From UBA6107 sp964459385 (GTDB taxonomy: Bacteria > Chloroflexota > Anaerolineae > Anaerolineales > Anaerolineaceae): a stretch of DNA of 64,000 bases. The notes beneath the pieces were generated by a model. It worked only from the letters and a program-made list of their open reading frames with translations. It was not told where the DNA came from and ran no database searches. Position numbers and translations under genes: made by a program. The stretch covers positions 215,406 to 279,405 of the forward strand of contig CAYWLG010000004.1 in the NCBI GenBank assembly GCA_964459385.1, given 5' to 3'. This document shows, one piece after another, positions 59,001-64,000 of the stretch. The number at the start of each line of letters is the position of its first letter. Positions within the stretch are counted from its first letter, which is position 1.

Positions 59001-59422
59001 ATAAAGTCGCGCCGCGGTAGAGTGCGTGTCATTAACGCCCGCAGGGGCGAAACGACCACGATCGGCCCGGTAGCCTTTTTTTCTCCGGGCAAATGGTACA
59101 TGGCAAGGGCGGTCAGCGCCTGCAGCCGATCTCTGCGCGTCACCGCCCCCCAGGCGGCCTGCTCATAAAACAAAGGCGTCGGTTCTGGGAAGTGAAAACG
59201 CTGCACATCTGGCAGCCAGAAGCCCAATTCATCAAACAGGGTCATCGCCCGGTCAGCCCGATCGGTTAAAAGCAGGATGGGAACATTTAAATCCAACAAC
59301 AGCGATGCCAAAACAGGTAATCGCGCAGCACGCGGAAGGGACAAGCCCTCCTGTTGTTTACCCAGCTTGATCTCATCCAGCACTCTTTCGTAAGCCGGAT
59401 TTTTACGAATCGCATCTAACAA
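56039..59422 (-). CDS. mfd: Transcription-repair coupling factor Mfd
   Basis: The 1127-residue protein is full length: UvrB-like N-domain (about 1-330), a CarD/RID domain (about 455-530, DLKPGDWVVHVDYGVGRFSG), SF2 helicase with Walker A LLCGDVGYGKTEVALRA, Walker B IIDEEQRFG, QLYQLRGRVGRSAQRAYAY, and the C-terminal TRCF domain. It removes stalled RNA polymerase from damaged DNA and recruits UvrA. pth is 9 bp upstream; the response regulator overlaps downstream. The operon pth-mfd-regulator-kinase is clear. Confidence 0.97.
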   Translation of the reverse strand: MLDAIRKNPAYERVLDEIKLGKQQEGLSLPRAARLPVLASLLLDLNVPILLLTDRADRAMTLFDELGFWLPDVQRFHFPEPTPLFYEQAAWGAVTRRDRLQALTALAMYHLPGEKKATGPIVVVSPLRALMTRTLPRRDFMVASRTIRLGQQVNPEELQRQWVGIGYEAVDTVLDFGQFSRRGGILDVWAPSEPFPARLEFFGDEVDTIRQFNPASQRTIKNLDELLISPAREYSQAKADSLLPEEQNVDEFYLPLIHKMPASLLDYLPKNTLILIDDVGNVQSFAEEIEEQAVKIRQESIEEGVLPEDFPVPYLTWSELSDTIQSMRWLELGRSTSNEVSELAEAFVPGERFGGRLKPFMEELSSDCQEGTESYVISRQLSRLKELWQEHSGEVTDKQQPTFREGSLTEGWTLYENGLKVEQVITDSEIFGWERPLPRPRIKQTHQAPEATFADLKPGDWVVHVDYGVGRFSGLVRRTLEGNEREFLCVEYENGDQLFVPIHQADRLTRYVGPEGTTPQPSRLGSPEWAQTKQSVREAVIQIAQELLELYARREEAKGFAFSPDNTWQQELEASFPYVETEDQLRAINEVKKDMEKTKPMDRLLCGDVGYGKTEVALRAAFKAVMDGKQVAVLVPTTVLAQQHYETFKQRLSAFPVSVEMLSRFRTPKQQDEIIAKLMIGEMDIVIGTHRLLTSDVVFKDLGLVIIDEEQRFGVTHKEHFKKLRTEVDVLTLTATPIPRTLYMALTGVRDISIINTPPAERLPVITHIGPYSPKLAKQAILREMERGGQVFFLHNRVQTIYAMKSHIAQLVPEARVGIAHGQMPEEELSKVMAQFSRGEIDVLLCTSIIESGLDIPNANTLIVDRGDTFGLAQLYQLRGRVGRSAQRAYAYFFRHRKKAPTPEGLERLETIAENTQLGAGYSIAMRDLEMRGAGEMLGVRQSGYIASVGFHLYARMLNQAVQELKKTQKVTESAVDEAFGVSAAYIPVSVDLPLAVALPAEYVPDQTLRLQLYRRMANLRDETELDALEEEFIDRFGAYSEPVKNLLYQIRVKLRAEKAGLASVSVESDQIVMRYPNLPAGVTSRDLKQVRPDVRAGKNAYWMPFNETSPGWMEHLLQVLSDIMPK

Positions 59423-59431
59423 GAGGACCTC

Positions 59432-60058
59432 TTAAATGGTGCCATTGTAGCGGTTCATCGCTGCATTTAAGCCGTTGTTTACGAACTCACTGGCTGCTTC
59501 CGCCGCCGTAGATAAAAACTGCACCAGAAATTCTTCGTCTTCTTTTGAAAAGGATTGCAGCACATAGGCAGCGGCATCCATCTGGCCGGGCGGGCGGCCC
59601 ACACCGAGCCGTATGCGTGCGAATTCCTGTGTGCCGACCCGTTCGATAATGGACTTCACACCCCGCTGCCCCGCAGAACCCCCGCCAGGGCGGATGCGAA
59701 TCGTGCCAAATGGCAGGTCAATATCATCATGAATCACCAGCAAGTGTTCGGTGGATATTTTGTAAAAATTTAACAATCCGCCTACGGCTTGACCCGACAA
59801 ATTCATATAGGTTTGCGGTTTCACCAGAATGACCTTGTTCCCATTGATGTTCCCCAGGCCCACCAACGCTTTGTTTTGCACTTTCCCCAAGGCAATGTTC
59901 ATTGCCTTGGCCAGCGCGTCAATCGCCAGAAAGCCGATGTTATGGCGGGTATTGCGATATTCCCGGCCCGGGTTGCCCAGCCCCACCACCAGAAAACTTT
60001 CGCCTGTGGTTTCGGGCTGCTTTTGAGATTGCCTTAAAAGGTTAAATAATGCGTCCAA
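59432..60058 (-). CDS. pth: Peptidyl-tRNA hydrolase
   Basis: The 208-residue enzyme has LVVGLGNPGREYRNTRHNIG (catalytic His in RHN), KPQTYMNLSGQAV, LLVIHDDIDLPFG (Asp) and GGGSAGQRGVKSII. An N-terminal extension of about 20 residues (MDALFNLLRQSQKQPETTGE) precedes the usual start. It frees tRNA from dropped-off peptidyl-tRNA. It is 9 bp from mfd and 9 bp from the anchored Ig-like gene upstream. Confidence 0.95.
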   Translation of the reverse strand: MDALFNLLRQSQKQPETTGESFLVVGLGNPGREYRNTRHNIGFLAIDALAKAMNIALGKVQNKALVGLGNINGNKVILVKPQTYMNLSGQAVGGLLNFYKISTEHLLVIHDDIDLPFGTIRIRPGGGSAGQRGVKSIIERVGTQEFARIRLGVGRPPGQMDAAAYVLQSFSKEDEEFLVQFLSTAAEAASEFVNNGLNAAMNRYNGTI

Positions 60059-60067
60059 AAAATCTTC

Positions 60068-60673
60068 CTATCTGCGATACAGCCAACCGCGCGCCAAAAT
60101 ATAAATTCCCAGGGCCACAATTGAAGCCATTCCGACAATTAATCCGGTCTTTACTTCTTCGCCCACTTCTCCGCTTGAGACGGCCGCCTGATTTTCAGGG
60201 AGTGGCGTTGCCGCTGTTGCACTTTCTGTGGGTGCTGGCTGCGTAGTGAGCAAATTGTTTTCAACAACTGCCGTGGCAGGCATCACAGTCGCTTCCACTG
60301 AAGTGTAATTTCGCACCAGCAGCGGCCCTACAATTGTCTCCTGCAAATCGCCGGCGCTGCTTTCAACCACCAATTTGAGCCGGTAATCCCCGTCACTGAT
60401 CGAAGAGGTATCCCAGTTGGCCAACACAGCATAACTGACGGGCTTGTCGATGTGAGCGATCAAAAACCAGGTTTCACTTTCGGTGTTTGCGTAGGCGTAA
60501 TACAACTCAGCGGACAAAAAGCCCTCCGCGTCAATGCTTCCGTCCACTTCAACCACACCTTTGAGCACCTGCCCATTTTGAGGGGCTGTGATCACAGGCA
60601 CGTTGCTGGCAGCCACAGAAAAGGACAGCGCCAGCGGCAAAAACACGAGTGAAAATAACAAGTTCTTAAACAT
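60068..60673 (-). CDS. Exported Ig-like protein with C-terminal membrane anchor
   Basis: The 201-residue protein begins with a signal peptide (MFKNLLFSLVFLPLALSFSV), has an Ig/FN3-like domain (about 25-122: VITAPQNGQVLKGVVEVDGS, AVLANWDTSSISDGDYRLKL), a Thr/Ala/Pro-rich linker and an anchor helix (about 176-195). The segment PxxGxxLxGxVxVxG is common in wall-linked proteins of this phylum. It is upstream of pth in the same direction (9 bp) and divergent from the next gene. Function is unknown. Confidence 0.65.
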   Translation of the reverse strand: MFKNLLFSLVFLPLALSFSVAASNVPVITAPQNGQVLKGVVEVDGSIDAEGFLSAELYYAYANTESETWFLIAHIDKPVSYAVLANWDTSSISDGDYRLKLVVESSAGDLQETIVGPLLVRNYTSVEATVMPATAVVENNLLTTQPAPTESATAATPLPENQAAVSSGEVGEEVKTGLIVGMASIVALGIYILARGWLYRR

Positions 60674-60752
60674 AGCAACCTGTAATTTTAACCCATAATA
60701 AATAAACCTTCAATTTTTTGCCGCGCTAAATTAGCTGGTAAAACATACTTAA

Positions 60753-60780
60753 TTTGTCTTTTTTTGCAATATGTTATAAT
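60753..60780 (+). promoter_or_regulatory. Promoter of the DUF948-like gene, predicted leaderless
   Basis: A perfect TATAAT at 60775-60780 lies six bases before the ATG at 60787, so transcription would start on or next to the A of the ATG. TTTGTC (60753-60758, 16 bp spacer) is a weak -35. There is no ribosome-binding site. Confidence 0.6.
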
Positions 60781-60786
60781 GAACCA

Positions 60787-61236
60787 ATGAATAAAGAGAA
60801 CGAGATCATTCCTGTTGCCGAAACTCACGAGGCCAAATCTGAGACTGTAAAAGTAGAAAAAAAGGTTCAGATCTGGTTAATCGTTTTGATCGCGGTTTTG
60901 ATCGTACTGCTGTTGGGTGTGGCGGTATTCTTCCTCTTCCGCGCAAACCCGGCAGTGACCACCCAGATTCGTGACATTTTCATTATCGTACTTTCTCTTG
61001 AATTCATGGTACTGGGGGCGGCATTGGTCATTCTGGTGATTCAGCTTGCCAAACTGATCAATCTATTGCAAAATGAGGTGAAGCCGATCCTCGACGCCAC
61101 CACTGAGACTGTCAATACCCTTAAGGGAACAACCAGCTTCTTGAGCGAAAATCTTGTCGAGCCTGTGATCAAGTTAAATGGTTACATGGCTGGCTTGAAA
61201 AAAGCTCTGGATCTGTTGAATATATTCCGAAAATAA
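60787..61236 (+). CDS. DUF948-like membrane protein
   Basis: From ATG 60787 the protein has 149 residues. Residues 30-50 and 64-88 are membrane helices (IWLIVLIAVLIVLLLGVAVF, IVLSLEFMVLGAALVILVIQ), followed by an amphipathic helix (LINLLQNEVKPILDATTETV and KGTTSFLSENLVEPVI), like DUF948 proteins. Partner YtxH follows 35 bp later, the usual pairing. Both are of unknown function, perhaps envelope stress. A longer frame from 60754 is not likely, as the promoter lies within it. Confidence 0.7.
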   Translation: MNKENEIIPVAETHEAKSETVKVEKKVQIWLIVLIAVLIVLLLGVAVFFLFRANPAVTTQIRDIFIIVLSLEFMVLGAALVILVIQLAKLINLLQNEVKPILDATTETVNTLKGTTSFLSENLVEPVIKLNGYMAGLKKALDLLNIFRK

Positions 61237-61271
61237 GTCTTTAATCGTCTGCAAACAGAAAGGAGATCACA

Positions 61272-61607
61272 ATGTCAGAACGCGATAGCTTTGGAACATT
61301 TCTGGTCGGATTTTTAGTTGGCGGTGTCACTGGCGCCATTGTCTCTTTACTTTATGCCCCACAGACTGGTGAACAGACCCGGGCCCAAATTAAAGAGAAA
61401 GCCATTGAACTGTACGACAAATCTTCTGACACCTTCGAAGAAACCTATAAAAAGGCTGAATCCGCTGCCAATGACGCAGTTGCCAAGGCCCAGGATCTGA
61501 TCAAAGTGGCACAGGAAAAATCTGCCGAAGTAGTTGAAAAAGGTCAGGTGGTTCTAGAAGAAACCAAAGAAAAGATTAAACCGAAGAAAGCAGCTTCTGC
61601 TGAATAA
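61272..61607 (+). CDS. YtxH-like protein
   Basis: The 111-residue protein has one N-terminal hydrophobic helix with the YtxH mark FGTFLVGFLVGGVTGAIVSL then LLYAPQTGEQTR (about residues 7-37), and a long charged helical tail (Lys, Glu, Ala). Membrane-attached helical proteins of this type are often stress-linked; a function is not proven. AAAGGAG precedes the ATG. Its terminator is at 61615-61646. Confidence 0.85.
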   Translation: MSERDSFGTFLVGFLVGGVTGAIVSLLYAPQTGEQTRAQIKEKAIELYDKSSDTFEETYKKAESAANDAVAKAQDLIKVAQEKSAEVVEKGQVVLEETKEKIKPKKAASAE

Positions 61608-61614
61608 GCGCACG

Positions 61615-61646
61615 AACACCGCCTGAGTTTCAGGCGGTGTTTTTGT
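61615..61646 (+). terminator. Terminator after YtxH, overlapping the 3' end of nnr
   Basis: AACACCGCCTG (61615-61625) pairs with CAGGCGGTGTT (61631-61641), 11 bp with a 5-base loop, followed by TTTG on the plus strand. The right arm encodes the final residues of the convergent nnr gene, including its stop. Confidence 0.85.
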
Positions 61647-63246
61647 TTAACTCTGCGAATACTGCGGGAATTTCATCGGCGATCTCGCGTACCAGAAGGG
61701 AACTTTCATTCCCCTGACGTTCTGCCACCCGCACCCCCGCCCGGGCATGAATCCAGGCTCCGGCACAGGCTGCCTCAAACAAATCCATTCCCTGGCCGAT
61801 CAAAGCCGCAATGATGCCGCTCAAGGCATCCCCACTGCCTGCTTTGGCAAGTGCGGAGTTGGCCACGGGCACAATAGCGATCTTTCCGCCGGGGTCGGCC
61901 ACCACGGTCAGTGCTCCCTTTAAAACCACCACCTGATTGCATTTTTGTGCGGTTTTGCGGGCAACAGTTTCTCGATCATTTTGGATCTCATCTACTGTCA
62001 AACCAGTCAATGCCGCCATTTCGCCGCTGTGAGGGGTGAGCACCAGTCGTAGCTGTTTGAAATTCTGCCAGTCGTTTTGCTCACCCAACCAGCGAATCGC
62101 ATCCGCATCCAGCACAATTGCCGGGTAAGCGGCCTTTTTCGCTTTAGTTACCACTTTTTGTGGCAAAAAGCCGATTGAGCCGTTCTTCTCTTGAATCTCC
62201 TGTTCGATCAGCCAGCGAGTTAAGAACTTTTTGGTAGTTTCTTCCCGTCCAATGCCCGGCCCAACCACCATTGAGCTTGAAGCGGCCATCTGCTCGTTTA
62301 TCAAAGCGGCCGCGTTTTCTGAGATCACCCCATTTTCATCATCCAGAATAAACCAGGTGCATTCCGGCAAAGTGGAAGCCAGCGCCAACTGCACAATTTG
62401 TGGCACGGCCAGTGTCACCAGGCCAGCCCCGGCTCGATAGGCCGCCAGGCCTGCCAGCACTGGTGCGCCAAGATAATTCGTACAGCCGCCCACCACCGTT
62501 ACAGTACCAAAGGTCTTTTTGTGGCCGTCGATTTTTCGATCTGGCAAATGTGCACTCACCCATTCAGCATCAATTACAAAATCATCGGCTGCTTTTTCCT
62601 GCAGGGCTTTGGGCAGTCCAATCGGCACTACAACGAGTTCTCCGCAATAAGAAAATGCCGGCAATTTAGCCAGACCACTTTTCACGGCTTCCATGCAGAC
62701 GGTTAGATGAGCCGGCAGGGTGACTTCAGAGACAAAGCCGTCTTCACAATCGACACCAGAAGGACAATCCACGGCAATGACGGTCTGGGCCGTTATGATT
62801 TTTTTAACGCCATTTAGAAATTGGGCCACATCGTCACGCAAGGGCAAACGAATACCGGTTCCGATCACCCCGTCCAACAAATACCGGGCATCCAGCAGCC
62901 TTTCTTTTGCTTTTGCATCCACGGATTTTCCATCAAAAAGAAATACTTCTCCGCCCTCCGTTACAAATTTGTCCAGTAACGGGTCATTCTCGCGTGGCTT
63001 TAGCAAAAAAGCTGAGGCTTGCCAGCCCTGAGACTGCAATTGGGTTAAGGCCACCAGGGCATCTCCGCCATTATTTCCAGTACCGATCAAACCTAAAATG
63101 GTTTTTTGTCCATTCCTTCCAAAACGGTCTTGAATGACTGCTGCCAATCCTGTACCGGCATTTTCCATCATCTTTTCGTAGCTCAGCCCGCTTTCGGCCG
63201 CGCTTCTTTCGAGTTCTTTCATTTTTTCTACATTGACTAGTCGCAT
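61630..63246 (-). CDS. nnr: Bifunctional NAD(P)H-hydrate epimerase / ADP-dependent NAD(P)H-hydrate dehydratase
   Basis: The 538-residue protein has an N-terminal YjeF epimerase (about 1-215, GLIGTGNNGGDALVALTQLQ, VIAVDCPSGVDCEDG) and a C-terminal YjeF/ribokinase-like dehydratase (about 230-530, TVTVVGGCTNYLGAPVLAG, MVVGPGIGREETT, LTPHSGEMAALTG, KAGSGDALSGIIAALIGQG). The two repair damaged NAD(P)HX hydrates, the first between epimers and the second using ADP or ATP. The layout is the standard bacterial fusion. Its 3' end forms part of a hairpin shared with the YtxH terminator. Confidence 0.95.
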   Translation of the reverse strand: MRLVNVEKMKELERSAAESGLSYEKMMENAGTGLAAVIQDRFGRNGQKTILGLIGTGNNGGDALVALTQLQSQGWQASAFLLKPRENDPLLDKFVTEGGEVFLFDGKSVDAKAKERLLDARYLLDGVIGTGIRLPLRDDVAQFLNGVKKIITAQTVIAVDCPSGVDCEDGFVSEVTLPAHLTVCMEAVKSGLAKLPAFSYCGELVVVPIGLPKALQEKAADDFVIDAEWVSAHLPDRKIDGHKKTFGTVTVVGGCTNYLGAPVLAGLAAYRAGAGLVTLAVPQIVQLALASTLPECTWFILDDENGVISENAAALINEQMAASSSMVVGPGIGREETTKKFLTRWLIEQEIQEKNGSIGFLPQKVVTKAKKAAYPAIVLDADAIRWLGEQNDWQNFKQLRLVLTPHSGEMAALTGLTVDEIQNDRETVARKTAQKCNQVVVLKGALTVVADPGGKIAIVPVANSALAKAGSGDALSGIIAALIGQGMDLFEAACAGAWIHARAGVRVAERQGNESSLLVREIADEIPAVFAELNKNTA

Positions 63247-63353
63247 GATGCTTCCTTAAGTGGTTTCTTCCCTATTATAGACCCAGCCCGATGAAAAATT
63301 CGATAGTCTATGATACAATTTAGCCCTATTTTCCATGAGAAAGAGAGCACAAC

Positions 63354-63911
63354 TTGAGCGAACAAACCGAATTTTCTAAGGTCGAAAATGACCTCGTCGT
63401 TAGCCTGGAATATACACTCACCGTAGAGGGTGAAGTGGTGGATTCCTCCGAAGAAAATGGCCCCATTGATTTCATTCAGGGCCGCGGCCACATCATCCCC
63501 GGCCTTGAAAAAGAACTGGCCGGCATGAAAGTCGGCGATTCCAAAAAGGTAAAGGTGATCGCCAAAGAAGCCTATGGCGAATACGATCCCGAAGCCGTGG
63601 AAGAGATCGCCTTGACCGACTTCCCCGAAGAAATTCCTCTTGAGGTGGGTGTTGAATTGGCTGTAGAAGACGAAGACGGCAATGCCACTTCTGCCGTGAT
63701 CGAAGCCGTCAACGAAGACAGTGTCACCCTCAATTTCAACCACCCGCTTGCCGGCAAAGACCTTGAATTCAACGTCAAGATTGCGGGTATTCGTGCCCCC
63801 AGCGCGGAAGAACTGGAACATGGCCATGTTCACAGCGAATCCGAAAGTGACTGCGATTGCGACTGTGACTGTGAAGACGGTGAATGCAGCTGCGGTTGCC
63901 ACAATAACTAA
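63354..63911 (+). CDS. slyD: SlyD-type FKBP peptidyl-prolyl isomerase with metal-binding tail
   Basis: The 185-residue protein has a FKBP domain with an insert-in-flap (about 10-155: VVSLEYTLTVEGEVVDSSEE, IDFIQGRGHIIPGLEKELAG, KVKVIAKEAYGEYDPEAVEE, VTLNFNHPLAGKDLEFNVKI) and a C-terminal tail of His, Glu and Cys (HGHVHS, SDCDCDCDCED, CSCGCH). SlyD folds proteins and delivers nickel to hydrogenases. Start is TTG at 63354, without a strong ribosome site. The tail binds Ni or Zn; no hydrogenase gene is nearby. Confidence 0.9.
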   Translation: MSEQTEFSKVENDLVVSLEYTLTVEGEVVDSSEENGPIDFIQGRGHIIPGLEKELAGMKVGDSKKVKVIAKEAYGEYDPEAVEEIALTDFPEEIPLEVGVELAVEDEDGNATSAVIEAVNEDSVTLNFNHPLAGKDLEFNVKIAGIRAPSAEELEHGHVHSESESDCDCDCDCEDGECSCGCHNN

Positions 63912-63946
63912 ATTATCTTTAGATAGAAAAAGGAGCGGTCAAAAAA
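63912..63946 (+). other. Ribosome site without its gene, abutting the IS end
   Basis: AAAAAGGAG (63927-63934) is followed by CGGTCAAAAA and ATG at 63946-63948, whose next codon is TAG. The frame is closed because the IS-like end begins at 63947. This may be the 5' remnant of a gene cut by the insertion, or chance. Confidence 0.35.
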
Positions 63947-64000
63947 TGTAGTGCACCCCATTAGTTGGACAAAAGTTAATTAGGAACGAAGGACTGAGTT
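63947..64000 (+). mobile_element. Left end of an IS3-family-like element (partial)
   Basis: TGTAGTGCACCCCATTAGTT (63947-63966), continuing GGACA, matches the left inverted repeat typical of the IS150 group of IS3 elements (start TGTA, then GCACCCCA and GTTGGACA). A GGACTGAG sits near 63990, where the first transposase gene's ribosome site would be. The rest lies outside the window. Confidence 0.55.

Noticed and set aside
63237..63902. 221-residue minus-strand open frame opposite slyD
   Set aside because: It is the antisense of a Glu/Asp-rich gene with clear FKBP motifs; the Phe/Val-rich product has no family match.
1..64000. Search for CRISPR arrays, direct repeats, phage and toxin-antitoxin genes
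   Set aside because: No regularly spaced repeats, Cas, integrase, capsid or toxin-antitoxin pair could be seen; only the IS end at the right edge is mobile DNA.

Overview
The window looks like a stretch of chromosome from a member of the phylum Chloroflexota, most likely class Anaerolineae. This is an inference from gene content, not from a marker gene. The clues are coenzyme F420 genes (CofE and an F420:NADPH oxidoreductase), a mevalonate-pathway decarboxylase, a K+-independent type membrane pyrophosphatase, proteins with LysM, SH3 or Ig-like modules and a single C-terminal anchor, a TPR protein with repeated PDWL-type motifs, and no outer-membrane or LPS genes. The sequence is gene-dense, with roughly balanced base composition, short intergenic gaps and many ATGA-type or few-base overlaps. 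It contains no CRISPR array, prophage or rRNA. One tRNA gene (Arg-UCU) is present, and one insertion-sequence end lies at the right edge.

Layout. 1-2.6 kb (minus): cofE (cut by the window edge), npdG and an SsnA-like amidohydrolase. 2.7-9.7 kb (plus): M20 dipeptidase, DUF1385 protein, ComEA-like protein, then the classic yqeY / pgpH-type 7TM-HD / ybeY / dgkA run and an AP-endonuclease-2-type TIM barrel. 9.7-15 kb: an orphan NarL-type regulator and exonuclease III (minus), then DUF192, LysM-M23 and two lineage-type genes with predicted winged helices (plus). 15-19.2 kb (minus): GtrA-like protein and two GT-C membrane glycosyltransferases, visibly AT-richer, with tRNA-Arg between the two large ones. 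19.4-27.4 kb (plus): Lon, a PHP/AlbA_2 fusion, MoaB, a coiled-coil zinc ribbon protein and a membrane-anchored NACHT-like NTPase with HEAT repeats. 27.4-36.5 kb (minus): yggU-yggT-yggS-pgeF, a DUF2085 protein with a cysteine-less glutaredoxin-like domain, ccdA, L,D-transpeptidase, HutH-like lyase, SmpB, one unknown 457-residue protein and an SH3 protein.

36.5-39.7 kb (plus): zinc ribbon protein, P1 peptidase, DegV and an RluA-type pseudouridine synthase. 39.8-42.1 kb (minus): H+-pyrophosphatase. 42.2-51.5 kb (plus): primary sigma factor with a long structured leader, PDWL-repeat TPR protein, Ndk, diphosphomevalonate decarboxylase, RseP-like site-2 protease, HEAT protein, gluzincin protease and acylphosphatase. 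51.5-60.7 kb (minus): a small unknown protein, UvrB, a two-component system, Mfd, Pth and an anchored Ig-like protein. 60.8-64 kb: DUF948-like/YtxH pair (plus), bifunctional NAD(P)HX repair enzyme (minus), SlyD-type isomerase (plus), then the left end of an IS3-family-like element.

Most genes are housekeeping: envelope maintenance (LysM-M23, L,D-transpeptidase, RseP, DgkA), protein quality control (Lon, SmpB, SlyD, Pth), DNA repair (UvrB, Mfd, Xth, AP endonuclease), isoprenoid and redox cofactor metabolism, and signalling. I see no clear defence island or new multi-gene system. The best candidates for undescribed biology are the PHP/AlbA_2 fusion, the membrane-anchored NACHT-HEAT protein with its zinc-ribbon neighbour, the winged-helix pair at 13.0-15.0 kb, the PDWL-repeat TPR protein and the unknown protein at 34.4-35.8 kb.
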